Of a stretch of DNA of 64,000 bases, positions 1-9,200 are shown in pieces (within the stretch, counting starts at the first letter, position 1; every line of letters begins with the position of its first letter). The notes under the pieces were generated by a model, which worked only from the letters and a program-made list of their open reading frames with translations, made no database searches and was not told the origin of the DNA. Source of the stretch: Stakelama pacifica (lineage in GTDB: Bacteria > Pseudomonadota > Alphaproteobacteria > Sphingomonadales > Sphingomonadaceae); the NCBI RefSeq assembly GCF_004361835.1, contig NZ_SNWD01000007.1:62001-126000 (forward strand), in the 5' to 3' direction. The position numbers were made by a program, and so were the translations under genes.

Positions 1-792
1 GCGGCGCAGGCGAACCAGCTTCGCGACACGCTGGAAGTGCAGGCGCATCGGGTGATGGGCTGGATGACCAGTCTCGACCTGATGCCGGGCAAGCAGGACA
101 TCGCCTCGCTCGCGAAGCAGGCACTGGGTTCGGTGGGTAAAGTCACTACCGCGGTCGGCACGGCGGTAGGCGCGGTGACGACAATGTTCATGATCCTCGT
201 CATCGGCCTGTTTATCGCGATGGAGCCGCGAATCTACGATCGCGGGCTGCAATGGATGGTCCCGCTTTCGAAGCGCGAGGATTTCGCGGTCACGCTGGAA
301 CGCATGGCGCAAACGATGCGCAGCCTGCTGGCCGGCCGCCTGCTCGGCATGGCGTTCGAAGGGGTGCTGACCTGGATCTTCCTCGCCATTGCCGGTGTTC
401 CGATGGCGTTGCTGCTCGGCATCATCACCGGGCTGCTGGCGTTCATTCCCAATATCGGGGCGTTCATTTCAGGCTTGCTCATGGTCTCCGTAGGGTTCAG
501 CGCGGGCGTCGATACGGGGCTCTGGGCGCTTGCCATCTATTTCGGCGTCCAGACCTTTGACGGCTATGTCGTCATTCCGATGGTGGCGCGGCGGACCGTG
601 GACCTGCCCCCCGCGCTCACATTGTCAGCGCAGATCCTCGCCAGCACGCTGTTCGGCATTTTGGGGCTGGCACTGGCCGATCCGATGGTCGCGATGATAA
701 AGGTCGCGCTCGAACGCGAATCCGAACTTGCCGCGCGTGCGGGCTATCGCCTTGACGATGAGGGCGAGGATCAGCCCGACGACGCGGACTGA
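1..792 (+). CDS. AI-2E family transporter (PerM-like permease), 5'-truncated by the window edge
   Basis: The reading frame is open from base 1 to the TGA at 790-792, so the true start lies upstream of the window. About 263 C-terminal residues are visible. They contain hydrophobic segments around VGAVTTMFMILVIGLFIAM and a long hydrophobic block with the family-typical FIPNIGAFI motif. A late GYVVIPMVARRTVDLPP segment also matches the conserved C-terminal part of the AI-2E/PerM superfamily. The tail is acidic and cytosolic (DDEGEDQPDDAD). Members of this family are inner-membrane proteins of uncertain substrate; transport of autoinducer-2 is shown only for TqsA. The next gene starts 17 bp downstream and may be cotranscribed. 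Confidence 0.85.
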   Translation, partial: AAQANQLRDTLEVQAHRVMGWMTSLDLMPGKQDIASLAKQALGSVGKVTTAVGTAVGAVTTMFMILVIGLFIAMEPRIYDRGLQWMVPLSKREDFAVTLERMAQTMRSLLAGRLLGMAFEGVLTWIFLAIAGVPMALLLGIITGLLAFIPNIGAFISGLLMVSVGFSAGVDTGLWALAIYFGVQTFDGYVVIPMVARRTVDLPPALTLSAQILASTLFGILGLALADPMVAMIKVALERESELAARAGYRLDDEGEDQPDDAD

Positions 793-808
793 CCAACCGG
801 GAATTTTC

Positions 809-2884
809 ATGAAATTGCGGCCCGCGCTGCTTGCTTCTCTGTCCGTTGTTGCTCTCTGCCCCGACCCGGCCGCTGCGCAGGCAATTCCCGGCGGTGAGAT
901 TGTCGTCGAAGGCGAAGGGCTGGCACCGCCGCCCGGCGATGCCGCATATTCGACGCTGACGATCGACCGCTATCGCCTGACGCATCTGGCTGGAGGGCGG
1001 CTGGAAGAGGCGCTCGCCGATGTCGCGGGCCTGGCAAGCTATCGCCGGTCCGATTCGACCTCATCGCACCCGACCAGTCAGGGAATCACGCTGCGGGGCC
1101 TTGGCGGCAATGCGTCGAGCCGCGCGCTGCTGCTGCTCGACGGGGTGCCGCAAAGCGATCCGTTCGGCGGCTGGGTCGCCTTTCCCGCCTACCTTCCCGA
1201 CACGCTGGCGCGTATCCGCGTGATGCGCGGCGGGGGCAGTGGGGTGCAGGGGCCGGGCGCGCTCGCCGGGACGGTCGAGATGACGAGCGCGGGTCCCGAT
1301 ATGCTGCCGACGCTCGCCGCCAATGTCCGCTACGGCAGCCGCGATTCGCTCGACAGCGCGCTCTATGGCGCTACCCGCGCGGGCAGCGGCTTTGTCGGCT
1401 ATGGCGCAAGCTATCGGCGCGGCGACGGGTTCATTCCGGTCGTGGCAGAGGATCGCGGTGCAGCGGATATCCTGGCCTGGTACGAACAGGGCAATCTTGC
1501 CCTGCGCGCCGGAATCGATGCGGACGCCGACACGCAGTTACAGGCATCGGTGCGCGGCTTTGTCGACCGGCGCGGCGGCGGTACTGCCTTTACCGGGATT
1601 CGCAGCGAAGGGGTGGATGCAAGCCTGCGCGCGGTGGGCACCGGACGCTGGCAATGGTCGGTGCTCGGCTATGTGCAGGCGCGCAATCTTGCCAGCGGTT
1701 TTGCGAGCGTCGACGATTCGCGCGACACCGCACGTCCGGCGCTCGACCAGTATCAGGTGCCCTCGACCGGGATCGGCGGGCGCGTCGAAGTCGTTCCCCC
1801 GCTGGGCGGCGGCTGGACGCTTCGGCTGGGCGGCGATGTCCGCAGCGTGACCGGGCGGACGCAGGAACGCTATATCTTCACCGGCACTACCCCGACGCGG
1901 CGTCGCGAAGCGGGCGGGACCAGCCGGACGCTGGGCGGTTTTACTGACCTTAATTATCAGTCCGGCCCCTGGACGCTGGATGCGGGCGGCCGTGTCGATT
2001 TCTGGCGGATCGGGCAGGGGAGGCTGATCGAACAGAATTTTTCGGGTGAGCCGCCCATCACCGATTCGCGGTTTGCGCCGCGCACCGGGGTGGAGCCGAC
2101 GGGCCGGATCGGCGCTGCCTATCGCCTATCGCCGCTGGTGACGCTGCGCGCGGCGGCCTATCGCGGATGGCGCCTGCCCACGCTCAACGAACTGTACCGC
2201 CCCTATCGCGTCGGGGCGGATGCGACCGCCGCCAATGCGATGCTCGATCCCGAACATCTCAGCGGCGTGGAAATCGGTGCCGATCTGGTCGCGGGGCCGT
2301 TCGGCCGGCTGACCGCGACCCTGTTTCACAACCGGCTGGAGGACAGCATCGCCAATGTGACGCTGGGACAGGGGCCGGGCAGCTTTCCCGGCGTCGGCTT
2401 TGTCAGCGGGGCGGGCGTCTATCGGCAGCGCCGCAATCTGGACGCAGTGACGACCAGCGGCGCTGAAATCGCGCTGCACCTCAAGCTCGGCAGCTATCGG
2501 ATCGATGCCGGCTATGCCTATAGCGATCCGAGGGTGGAAGCAGGGGGCGAAGCGGCCCCGCTCGACGGTCTGCGCCCCGCCCAGACCCCCCGGCACAGCG
2601 CCCATGGGACCTTCGGATGGCAATCGGCGGGCGGGATCGATGTCAGCGCGACGCTGCGCTATCTGGGCCCGAGATTCGAGGATGATCTCAATACGATCCG
2701 GCTGGGCTCTGCGGTGACGCTCGACGGCTCGGTCGAGGTGCCGGTGACGCAGCGCCTGTCCGTGCAGGTCAGCGGCGAAAATATCACCGGCGCGCAGGTG
2801 GTCAGCGCCATTGACGGCGACGGGGTTACCGAACGCGCGCGCGCGCGCACGATCTTTGCCGGGGTCAGCGTCCGCTTCGATTGA
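809..2884 (+). CDS. TonB-dependent receptor
   Basis: This 691-aa outer-membrane protein has a signal peptide (MKLRPALLASLSVVALCPDPAAAQA), a plug domain and a long beta-barrel. The plug carries GITLRGLGGNASSRALLLLDGVP, typical of TonB-gated receptors, and an RVMRGGGSGVQGPGALAGTVE segment. The C-terminus ends in an aromatic residue (VSVRFD, penultimate F), as expected for Bam-assembled barrels. An in-frame start exists 81 bp upstream inside the preceding gene. I chose the ATG at 809 because it begins the signal peptide and has GGGAA just upstream. Length and the lack of an N-terminal STN domain fit a BtuB/FecA-size receptor. The substrate cannot be read from the sequence; siderophore, vitamin B12 or glycan uptake are all possible. 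Confidence 0.9.
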   Translation: MKLRPALLASLSVVALCPDPAAAQAIPGGEIVVEGEGLAPPPGDAAYSTLTIDRYRLTHLAGGRLEEALADVAGLASYRRSDSTSSHPTSQGITLRGLGGNASSRALLLLDGVPQSDPFGGWVAFPAYLPDTLARIRVMRGGGSGVQGPGALAGTVEMTSAGPDMLPTLAANVRYGSRDSLDSALYGATRAGSGFVGYGASYRRGDGFIPVVAEDRGAADILAWYEQGNLALRAGIDADADTQLQASVRGFVDRRGGGTAFTGIRSEGVDASLRAVGTGRWQWSVLGYVQARNLASGFASVDDSRDTARPALDQYQVPSTGIGGRVEVVPPLGGGWTLRLGGDVRSVTGRTQERYIFTGTTPTRRREAGGTSRTLGGFTDLNYQSGPWTLDAGGRVDFWRIGQGRLIEQNFSGEPPITDSRFAPRTGVEPTGRIGAAYRLSPLVTLRAAAYRGWRLPTLNELYRPYRVGADATAANAMLDPEHLSGVEIGADLVAGPFGRLTATLFHNRLEDSIANVTLGQGPGSFPGVGFVSGAGVYRQRRNLDAVTTSGAEIALHLKLGSYRIDAGYAYSDPRVEAGGEAAPLDGLRPAQTPRHSAHGTFGWQSAGGIDVSATLRYLGPRFEDDLNTIRLGSAVTLDGSVEVPVTQRLSVQVSGENITGAQVVSAIDGDGVTERARARTIFAGVSVRFD

Positions 2885-2951
2885 TCGCAGATGGGGGCCG
2901 GCGCAGCGCTGCATCCGCAGCTTTGTCACAATCCTGTCGGTATTCTGACTT

Positions 2952-3956
2952 ATGAGCGGCGCGATCCATGTCGAGAACCCTATAGCTGCGTCGTCGATTC
3001 AAAGCCCTATCTGCGTGACATCACCCCCTTCCCCCAGCCCGGTAACCAACGGCGCCGCCGCACTTGCGAACGATATCGCCGGGCTGGAGCCGTCGCGAAA
3101 GCTGCGCAATCGCTGGCCGAAATGGCTCGGCATGGCGCTGAGTGCGCTGATGGTCGCGGGGTTGTTGCACGAATTGTTCAATGAGGGGCTGGCCGACCTG
3201 TCGCTGGCGGTGCCGCACAATCCGCTTTTCTATATCGCCTTTGCCGTCACTTATCTGGCGCTGCCGGTTTTCGACTATCTGATCTACCGCAAATTATGGG
3301 GCATTCCGCTGATGAGCGGGCTGGGCGCAATCACGCGAAAGCGGATCGCGAACGATGTGGTGATCGGCTATTCGGGCGATGCCTATTTCTATGCCTGGGC
3401 GCGGCAGCGAATGAAGATGGTCGTCGCTCCCTTCGGCGCGATCAAGGATGTGACGATCCTGTCGGGCATTGCGGGCAATGCCACCGCACTGCTGATGGCG
3501 GCGGTCGCGCTTCCTTTGTCGAGCGACTGGCTGACGCCGTCGCAATTCAACAAATTCGCCGGATCGGCGGTCATCATCTTCGTCATCTCCTTGCCGTTCC
3601 TCATATTTTCGCGGCGCGTCTTCTCGCTGCCTTCGGGTCGGCTATGGTGGATTTTCGCGATGCATTGCGCGCGGATCGCGGTGGGCGCGGTCGCGCTGGC
3701 GCTCGCCTGGCATTTTGCGATGCCGATGATCGCCATCGGCTGGTGGCTGTTCCTGTCCGCCGCGCGGCTGCTGGTATCGCGCCTGCCGCTGGTTCCCAAC
3801 AAGGATCTGCTGTTCGCCAATATCGCCATCATGCTGATCGGCGAGGGGCGGGCATTGTCCGACATGATCGCGTTCACCGCAGCGTTATATCTGTTGCTGC
3901 ATATCGTGTTCGCAATCGCATTTGCTGGCCATAAACTGGTGGAGAAAGACGCGTGA
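2952..3956 (+). CDS. integral membrane protein of unknown function
   Basis: This 334-aa protein has a soluble, Ser/Pro-rich N-terminus of about 55 residues. It is followed by roughly eight hydrophobic segments (for example WLGMALSALMVAGLL, FYIAFAVTYLALPVF, AVIIFVISLPFLIF, IAVGAVALALAW, IVFAIAFAG). I do not recognise a named family with confidence. The arrangement and the LPLVPNKDLLF motif are loosely reminiscent of flippase-like (MprF/AglD-type) membrane proteins, but this is only an impression. Its stop overlaps the next start by 4 bp (GTGA), and a glycosyltransferase follows that gene. The operon therefore hints at an envelope lipid or glycan role. The start is uncertain because no strong ribosome-binding site precedes it; the N-terminal 20-50 residues may not be translated. 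Confidence 0.7.
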   Translation: MSGAIHVENPIAASSIQSPICVTSPPSPSPVTNGAAALANDIAGLEPSRKLRNRWPKWLGMALSALMVAGLLHELFNEGLADLSLAVPHNPLFYIAFAVTYLALPVFDYLIYRKLWGIPLMSGLGAITRKRIANDVVIGYSGDAYFYAWARQRMKMVVAPFGAIKDVTILSGIAGNATALLMAAVALPLSSDWLTPSQFNKFAGSAVIIFVISLPFLIFSRRVFSLPSGRLWWIFAMHCARIAVGAVALALAWHFAMPMIAIGWWLFLSAARLLVSRLPLVPNKDLLFANIAIMLIGEGRALSDMIAFTAALYLLLHIVFAIAFAGHKLVEKDA

Positions 3957-4474
3957 CCGGGTCCAAAATGCTTGTCGCGGCGCTGACCGCCTCGACATTT
4001 CTGGCGCTGCCTGCGCTTGCCCAGACGATCGGCAGCGACAGGGATGCGTGCAACAAATCCGAAGGGCCTGCGATCCAGGCCAATATCACCGGGCTGAAGG
4101 ATCGCACCGGCCGGCTGAAGCTGGAACTCTATCCCGCGACCGAGGAGGATTTCCTCAAGGACGATCACGATCTGCGTGCCGAGAACAAAGTGTTTCGCCG
4201 CGTCTGGGCCTCCATGCCCGATGAAGGTCCGGTGTCGATGTGCATCAAAGTGCCGGAACCGGGCACTTATGCGCTGTTCTTCACGCATGACCGCGACCAT
4301 CGCAACAAATTCAATTTCTGGAAGGACGGGGCGGGCGTGCCCGGCAACGGCAAGCTCGGCCGGTCGAAGCCCGACCTGTCGCAGGCAATCGTGAAAGTCG
4401 GCAGCGGCGTCACGGTGGTCAATATCCGGGTGCAATATCTGCGCGGGCTCGGCGGGTTCGGTCCGATCGACTGA
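3953..4474 (+). CDS. DUF2141 domain secreted protein
   Basis: This 173-aa protein starts at a GTG overlapping the previous stop codon. It has a clear signal peptide (LVAALTASTFLALPALAQT) cleaved near residue 24. The mature part (IQANITGLKDRTGRLKLELYP, then GTYALFFTHDRDHRNKFNF and LGRSKPDLSQA) matches the DUF2141 pattern of a small periplasmic beta-sandwich of unknown function. It lies between a polytopic membrane protein and a GT4 glycosyltransferase, which starts 15 bp after its stop, so all three are probably one transcript. An ATG at 3968 is an alternative start that would keep the signal peptide. No catalytic residues are evident. Confidence 0.8.
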   Translation: MTGSKMLVAALTASTFLALPALAQTIGSDRDACNKSEGPAIQANITGLKDRTGRLKLELYPATEEDFLKDDHDLRAENKVFRRVWASMPDEGPVSMCIKVPEPGTYALFFTHDRDHRNKFNFWKDGAGVPGNGKLGRSKPDLSQAIVKVGSGVTVVNIRVQYLRGLGGFGPID

Positions 4475-4489
4475 GCGGGCGAGTTCGCG

Positions 4490-5674
4490 ATGCGCATCGT
4501 CGATGTAAACGAATTTTATTCGCCGACCGGCGGCGGGGTGCGCACCTATCTCGATCGCAAAATGACGATCATGGCCGAGATGGGCCATGAACTGATTGTC
4601 ATCGCCCCGGGGCGCGAGAATCGGGTCGAGGAGCGGCTCGACGGCGGCAAGGTGATCTGGGTCAGATCGCCGCCGCTGGTCTTTGATTTCAATTACCGCA
4701 TGTTCTTTTTCGAAGCGCCGATTCACGCGCTGCTCGACGAACTCGATCCCGATATCGTCGAAACGAGCTCGCCCTGGCGACCGGGGTGGATCATCGGCAA
4801 CTGGCAGGGGCGCGCGCCGAAGATTTTTTTCGCGCATAACGACAATGTCGGTGCCTATCCGATGCGCTGGTTCGAAAGCTTCGCCTGTCCCGGCGATGTC
4901 GAAAGCGCCTTTGGCTGGTATACCCGCTATATGGGCCGCTTCCTCGCGAAGTTCGACGCATTCGTGACCAACGGCCCCGCGCTGGCAAAGCGCCATGCCG
5001 CGCGCGGGCTTACCGTCCACGCCTCGATGCCGCTCGGCATCCAGCGCGGATTTTTCTCACCCGATCATCGCGACGAAGCGCTGCGCCGGTCGCTGCTCGA
5101 ACAGCTCGACCTTCCCGAACATGGCCATTTGTTGCTGGGGCTGGGGCGGCATCATCCCGAAAAGCGCTGGCCCATGGTGATCGACGCGGTCGAGACGGCG
5201 GGGCAGGACCTTCCCGTCGGCATGATCATGATCGGGCAGGGGGTGCATAGCCGCCAGCTGGAAAAGCGAATCGCGGGCAGCCCGCATATCCGCATGTATC
5301 GCCCGGTCTATGAGCGTCCCCGCCTTGCCCGGATCATGGCAAGCTGCGACGCGCTGATCCACGGATCGGATGCCGAACCGTTCGGACTGGTCGGGCTGGA
5401 GGCGATTGCATCGGGCCTGCCGCTCGTCGCGCCGGACGAAGGCGGTCTGTTCGAGCTTGCCGATCCGCATATCGCCGAAACCTATCGCGCGCGCGACGCC
5501 CGTTCCGCCGCCGCCGCGATCCGGCGCCTGTTCGCGCGCGATCCCGCCATCCTGAAAGCCGCAGGACGGCACGCGGCATCGAAGGTCCGCACCGATGTCG
5601 ACCATGTCGAGGACCTGATCGCTTATTATCAGTCGCTGATCGACGGCGCGCCCGCTTCGATCTGGGTTGCCTGA
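4490..5674 (+). CDS. GT4-type glycosyltransferase
   Basis: This 394-aa protein is probably cytosolic or membrane-associated. The N-terminus has the GT-B donor/acceptor loop FYSPTGGGVRTYL. The C-terminal half contains LGLGRHHPEKRW and the nucleotide-sugar binding motif HGSDAEPFGLVGLEAIASGLPLV, where the E-x7-E pattern of retaining GT4 enzymes is visible. The length is normal for the family. It is the last gene of a tight three-gene run with an integral membrane protein and a DUF2141 secreted protein. I infer a role in making an envelope glycolipid or polysaccharide; the sugar and acceptor are unknown. Confidence 0.85.
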   Translation: MRIVDVNEFYSPTGGGVRTYLDRKMTIMAEMGHELIVIAPGRENRVEERLDGGKVIWVRSPPLVFDFNYRMFFFEAPIHALLDELDPDIVETSSPWRPGWIIGNWQGRAPKIFFAHNDNVGAYPMRWFESFACPGDVESAFGWYTRYMGRFLAKFDAFVTNGPALAKRHAARGLTVHASMPLGIQRGFFSPDHRDEALRRSLLEQLDLPEHGHLLLGLGRHHPEKRWPMVIDAVETAGQDLPVGMIMIGQGVHSRQLEKRIAGSPHIRMYRPVYERPRLARIMASCDALIHGSDAEPFGLVGLEAIASGLPLVAPDEGGLFELADPHIAETYRARDARSAAAAIRRLFARDPAILKAAGRHAASKVRTDVDHVEDLIAYYQSLIDGAPASIWVA

Positions 5675-5677
5675 CGA

Positions 5678-5696
5678 GGCGGCAGCGCGCGCCGCC
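5678..5696. terminator. possible hairpin between convergent genes
   Basis: GGCGGC (5678-5683) and GCCGCC (5691-5696) can form a 6-bp GC stem with a 7-nt loop. It lies in the 35-bp gap between the convergent glycosyltransferase and metallopeptidase genes. No T-tract follows on either strand, so a terminator function is only suggested by position. Confidence 0.3.
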
Positions 5697-5709
5697 GCCC
5701 AGACCGGCT

Positions 5710-7398
5710 TCAGATTTGTTCGGGATAGATCGGCTGAATATCGACCGGGATATGGTCCATCGTGCCGATCACCTGTTCGGCATGGGGGTCGAGCACCGCC
5801 CATTTGGCCATGAACGCCTTCACGCCCGCATAGTCGCCCTTTGCCTGCATCGTCAGGATGGTGTTCAGCAGTGTGCGGACGCCCGCCTCCATCTTCGCAT
5901 CATTGACGCGAAAGCGCTGCGCCGCCGGGTCCCAGGCGAAGGCGCCCTGATCCTGCAAAAAGCGATATTGCATCGCTGCGCCCCGGCCATGCGCCTCTTC
6001 GGTCCCGAAACGGACCGCGCGGAAGATACCGGCGAGATAGGTGGCGAACAGCTGCGGCTTTTCGGCCGCGGGAAGCTCGCCTTTGTCCATCATGAACAGG
6101 ATGTTCCACACGCCCGCGACATCGGCCTTCGCTTCTTCCAGCGCCGAAGCCTGATCCTTCAGCTCGGCATCGACCGTCGTTTCTCGCCCGTCCACCGTGA
6201 TCGTGCCCGGCCCGAGGCTGTGCGACAATTCGTGGAACAGCGTTTCGAGCTGCATATATTTCTTGGCGACCAGCCCGGACTGATCGCTGACCAGCACCAG
6301 CGGCGCCATCGGCTTCAGAATGCGCTCATACTTCGCGCCGAGCACGTTCGACAGGATGACCTTCTTCGCGCCCTTCGCCTCGCGGACGCGTTCGTCATTC
6401 GGCAGGTTGAATGCGATCGTCTGAACGCCGGGCACATTGTCGCCGCCGCCATGCACCTGTTCGGCGACCGCGATCGGGCTTTCGAAGCCGCGGCGGAAAT
6501 TTTTATATTCCTCGGGCTCGGGGAGGTTTGCCTCCATATCTTTCAGATAGCGCTTATATTTGGCGAGCGCGGCCGATTCTTCGGGGTCTTTCAGCGTCAC
6601 AAAGCTTTCGAACGCTGCCTTCGCGCCATAGAGCCGGTCGGTATACACCTCATAGGGCCCGATCGCGACTTCGATCGGCGTGTCTTTCAGGTCCATCCAC
6701 GCCAGCTCGCTTTCGAAATAATCGTCGGTGCGAAATGCTTTTGCGCGCAGCGACAGGAATTTTTTCAGGCTGGGATTGGTGGTGATCGCCGCCGCTTTGT
6801 CGAGCAGCTGCGCGGCGGGTTCGAGCCATTGCTTATATTCGACCGAATAGGGCACGGCCTTCAACCGGTCGCCGTCGCGGCGCACCACGGTGTAGAGGCT
6901 GGTGAGCTCCTCTTTCTGCTCCGGATGCGCCTTCAGATAGGCGTCGAATTCCTCGCGTGTCATATCGGTCGGATAGAAATTGGCGCCAAGCGGCATTTCC
7001 TCGGTGCCCCAAAACGGGTGGAGTTCGGCAAGCGCGTCCCACGGCCCGAAATTGAGGTCGTACATGTCGAGAAGCTCGTCGCGAATGGCGATGCGCGAAC
7101 GCTCGATCGCCTTGCGGTCCTGCGGATACCAGGGGTCGCGCTGGCGGATATAGATGTCGCTCATCAGGTCGGATGCCTGAATCAGCAGATTGACCACCTG
7201 ACGCTGTTCGTCGTTCAGGAAGCTGGTGTCGGGGTTCATGTCGATCCGGGCGATCTTGGCGCGCTGCGCGGCGAGATCGTAGCCTTCCGCTTTGTCGCTG
7301 ACGGGTGCGGCGTCGGTGGCAGCGGCGGTTCGCGTTTCGCTTGCCATCGGGGTGCAGGCCGTGCTCGCCAGTAAAGCGAGGAGAAGGGTCTTGCGCAT
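5710..7398 (-). CDS. M49-like (dipeptidyl-peptidase III family) zinc metallopeptidase, lipoprotein
   Basis: This 562-aa protein begins with a lipoprotein-type signal (LLLALLASTACTP), so it is probably anchored in the envelope. The zinc site is FHELSHSLGPG at about residue 387, followed some 30 residues later by LEEAKADVAGVW, which supplies the third ligand. This layout, and the overall sequence with QTIAFNLPNDERV, resemble the bacterial branch of dipeptidyl-peptidase III (also seen fused in plant NUDX3). Canonical M49 enzymes use a six-residue HEXXGH motif, whereas here it reads as a five-residue HEXXH. It is divergent from the PhoD gene, with about 145 bp between the starts. The function is presumably cleavage of small peptides in the periplasm. 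Confidence 0.75.
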   Translation of the reverse strand: MRKTLLLALLASTACTPMASETRTAAATDAAPVSDKAEGYDLAAQRAKIARIDMNPDTSFLNDEQRQVVNLLIQASDLMSDIYIRQRDPWYPQDRKAIERSRIAIRDELLDMYDLNFGPWDALAELHPFWGTEEMPLGANFYPTDMTREEFDAYLKAHPEQKEELTSLYTVVRRDGDRLKAVPYSVEYKQWLEPAAQLLDKAAAITTNPSLKKFLSLRAKAFRTDDYFESELAWMDLKDTPIEVAIGPYEVYTDRLYGAKAAFESFVTLKDPEESAALAKYKRYLKDMEANLPEPEEYKNFRRGFESPIAVAEQVHGGGDNVPGVQTIAFNLPNDERVREAKGAKKVILSNVLGAKYERILKPMAPLVLVSDQSGLVAKKYMQLETLFHELSHSLGPGTITVDGRETTVDAELKDQASALEEAKADVAGVWNILFMMDKGELPAAEKPQLFATYLAGIFRAVRFGTEEAHGRGAAMQYRFLQDQGAFAWDPAAQRFRVNDAKMEAGVRTLLNTILTMQAKGDYAGVKAFMAKWAVLDPHAEQVIGTMDHIPVDIQPIYPEQI

Positions 7399-7542
7399 CT
7401 ATACTCCTTGTCGGGGCGTCGCCCCGCAACCTCAGAAATCGTTGCGCATGAGACTAGCGACGCGATCGCGCGCTGTCACGAACCCGCCATATCAAAGGCG
7501 CAGAGGGCACCCGAATCGAGACCGAAAAAGGGAATGCCGCCA

Positions 7543-9177
7543 ATGACTTTCCGGATCAACCGCCGTTCGCTGCTGATGACGGGCACGCTGGGCATGGGCG
7601 CCTTTTCGGTGCCGGGTTTCGCTCAGACATCCAATGTCTCGACCGCGAAAGGTTTCACCCATTCGGTGGCGAGCGGCGAGCCGGCGAGCGATGCGATGCT
7701 GTTCTGGACCCGCTATGTGCCGAACGCCGGGCAGCAGGTCGAACTGGCGCTGAAAGTGTCGAAGACCGACGATTTCGCCCGGCCCGTGGCAAGCGGCAAG
7801 GTGATTACCGGACCCTGGCGCGACTATACGGCGAAGCTGGCGCTGGACGGGCTCGAACCCGCCACGGTCTATTATTACCGCTTCCGCGCGCCCGACGGGT
7901 CGGTGTCGCCGGTCGGCATGACCAAGACGCTTCCCGAGGATGGGCTGAAGGCATTTCGCGCCGCGATCTTTTCCTGCTCGAACCTGCCGTACGGCTATTT
8001 CAACGCCTATGGCCATGCTGCGGACCGCAGCGATATCGATCTCGCCGTCCATCTGGGCGACTATTTCTACGAATATAAGCAAGGCGGCTACGCCCCGGCG
8101 GGCGGCGCGGTCGATGGTCGCTGGCCGCAACCGGTGGGGGAGATTGTCCACCTCGACGATTATCGGCTGCGCTATGCAAGCTATCGCGCCGATCCCGATC
8201 TTCAGCGGCTGCACCAGATGAAGCCGATGATCGCGCAATGGGACGATCACGAAAGCGCGAATGACAGCTGGGAAGGCGGCGCGCAGAACCACCAGCCGGG
8301 AGAGGAAGGATCGTGGGATGCGCGTAAGGCCGCGTCGATTCAGGCCTATCGCGAATGGATGCCGGTGTCGGACGAACCGTGGAAGACCTATGACATTGGC
8401 GGGCTCGCCACGCTGTTCCGCACCGAGACGCGGCTGCTTGGCCGTACCGAACAGCCCGATATCGCGCCGCTGTTCAAAACGGCCGACCCGGCAAAGGCGC
8501 TCGCCGATTTCCGCGACGTCAAATGGCAGGACCCCGCAGCCACGATGATGGGCAGCGAGCAGGAAATCTGGCTTGCCGATGCCATGGCCGCGTCGGTGAA
8601 GGGCGGAAAGAAATGGCAGGTGGTCGGCTTCGGCACGATCATGGGGGAAACGCGCGCGCCTGCCTCCGCGATGGACTGGGTCGCGCCCGATGCTGAGGAT
8701 CGGGTGAAAAATTATGTCCGGGCAGGGGTGCTTGCCGGGAAGCTCGGCCTGCCGATGAATTTCGACAATTGGGGCGGCTATCCGGCGGCGCGTGCCCGCT
8801 TCCTCAAATCGGCGCAGGAAATGGGGTCGGAGCTGGTCGTCATCTCGGGCGACAGCCACAATGCCTGGGCCTATGATCTGGCGCAGGGCGGCGAGCGTGC
8901 GGGCGTCGAGTTTGCCGGGCATTCAGTGACGTCGCCCGGTTATGAATCGGCGATCAAGGTCGACCCGGCGCGGGTGGCCGACGCACTGGTCCGCGCCAAT
9001 CCGGAGCTGAAATGGTGCGACACATCGAACCGCGGCTATATGGTGATGACGATCGAACCTGATCGCGTGACCAACCAATGGTTGTTCTGCGACACGATCC
9101 TGAAAAAATCGAACAATCTGCGCATCGGCCAGACCGCGAGCGTGCTGCGCGGTCAGAAGGTGCTGAGCGGGATTTGA
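7543..9177 (+). CDS. phoD: PhoD-type alkaline phosphatase/phosphodiesterase
   Basis: This 544-aa secreted enzyme carries a Tat-type leader (MTFRINRRSLLMTGTLGMGA, twin Arg) ending at GFAQ. The mature protein starts with the PhoD N-terminal domain (FTHSVASGEPASDAMLFWTR). The metallophosphatase core follows: LGDYFYEY, WDDHESANDSW, SGDSHNAWAYDL and VEFAGHSVTSPG supply the metal ligands. PhoD enzymes hydrolyse phosphate mono- and diesters with Ca/Fe cofactors. I chose ATG 7543 because AAAAGGGA lies 9 nt upstream and it gives a normal Tat signal. An ATG at 7534 and longer in-frame forms are less likely. No Pho-box was recognised upstream. Confidence 0.9.
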   Translation: MTFRINRRSLLMTGTLGMGAFSVPGFAQTSNVSTAKGFTHSVASGEPASDAMLFWTRYVPNAGQQVELALKVSKTDDFARPVASGKVITGPWRDYTAKLALDGLEPATVYYYRFRAPDGSVSPVGMTKTLPEDGLKAFRAAIFSCSNLPYGYFNAYGHAADRSDIDLAVHLGDYFYEYKQGGYAPAGGAVDGRWPQPVGEIVHLDDYRLRYASYRADPDLQRLHQMKPMIAQWDDHESANDSWEGGAQNHQPGEEGSWDARKAASIQAYREWMPVSDEPWKTYDIGGLATLFRTETRLLGRTEQPDIAPLFKTADPAKALADFRDVKWQDPAATMMGSEQEIWLADAMAASVKGGKKWQVVGFGTIMGETRAPASAMDWVAPDAEDRVKNYVRAGVLAGKLGLPMNFDNWGGYPAARARFLKSAQEMGSELVVISGDSHNAWAYDLAQGGERAGVEFAGHSVTSPGYESAIKVDPARVADALVRANPELKWCDTSNRGYMVMTIEPDRVTNQWLFCDTILKKSNNLRIGQTASVLRGQKVLSGI

Positions 9178-9200
9178 TCGAGCTCAGCCTCATCTGACAA

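Noticed and set aside
5716..7374. Plus-strand ORF antisense to the metallopeptidase (552 aa)
   Set aside because: Low-complexity Arg/Asp/Leu content, no start signal, and the opposite strand holds the conserved zinc-site protein.
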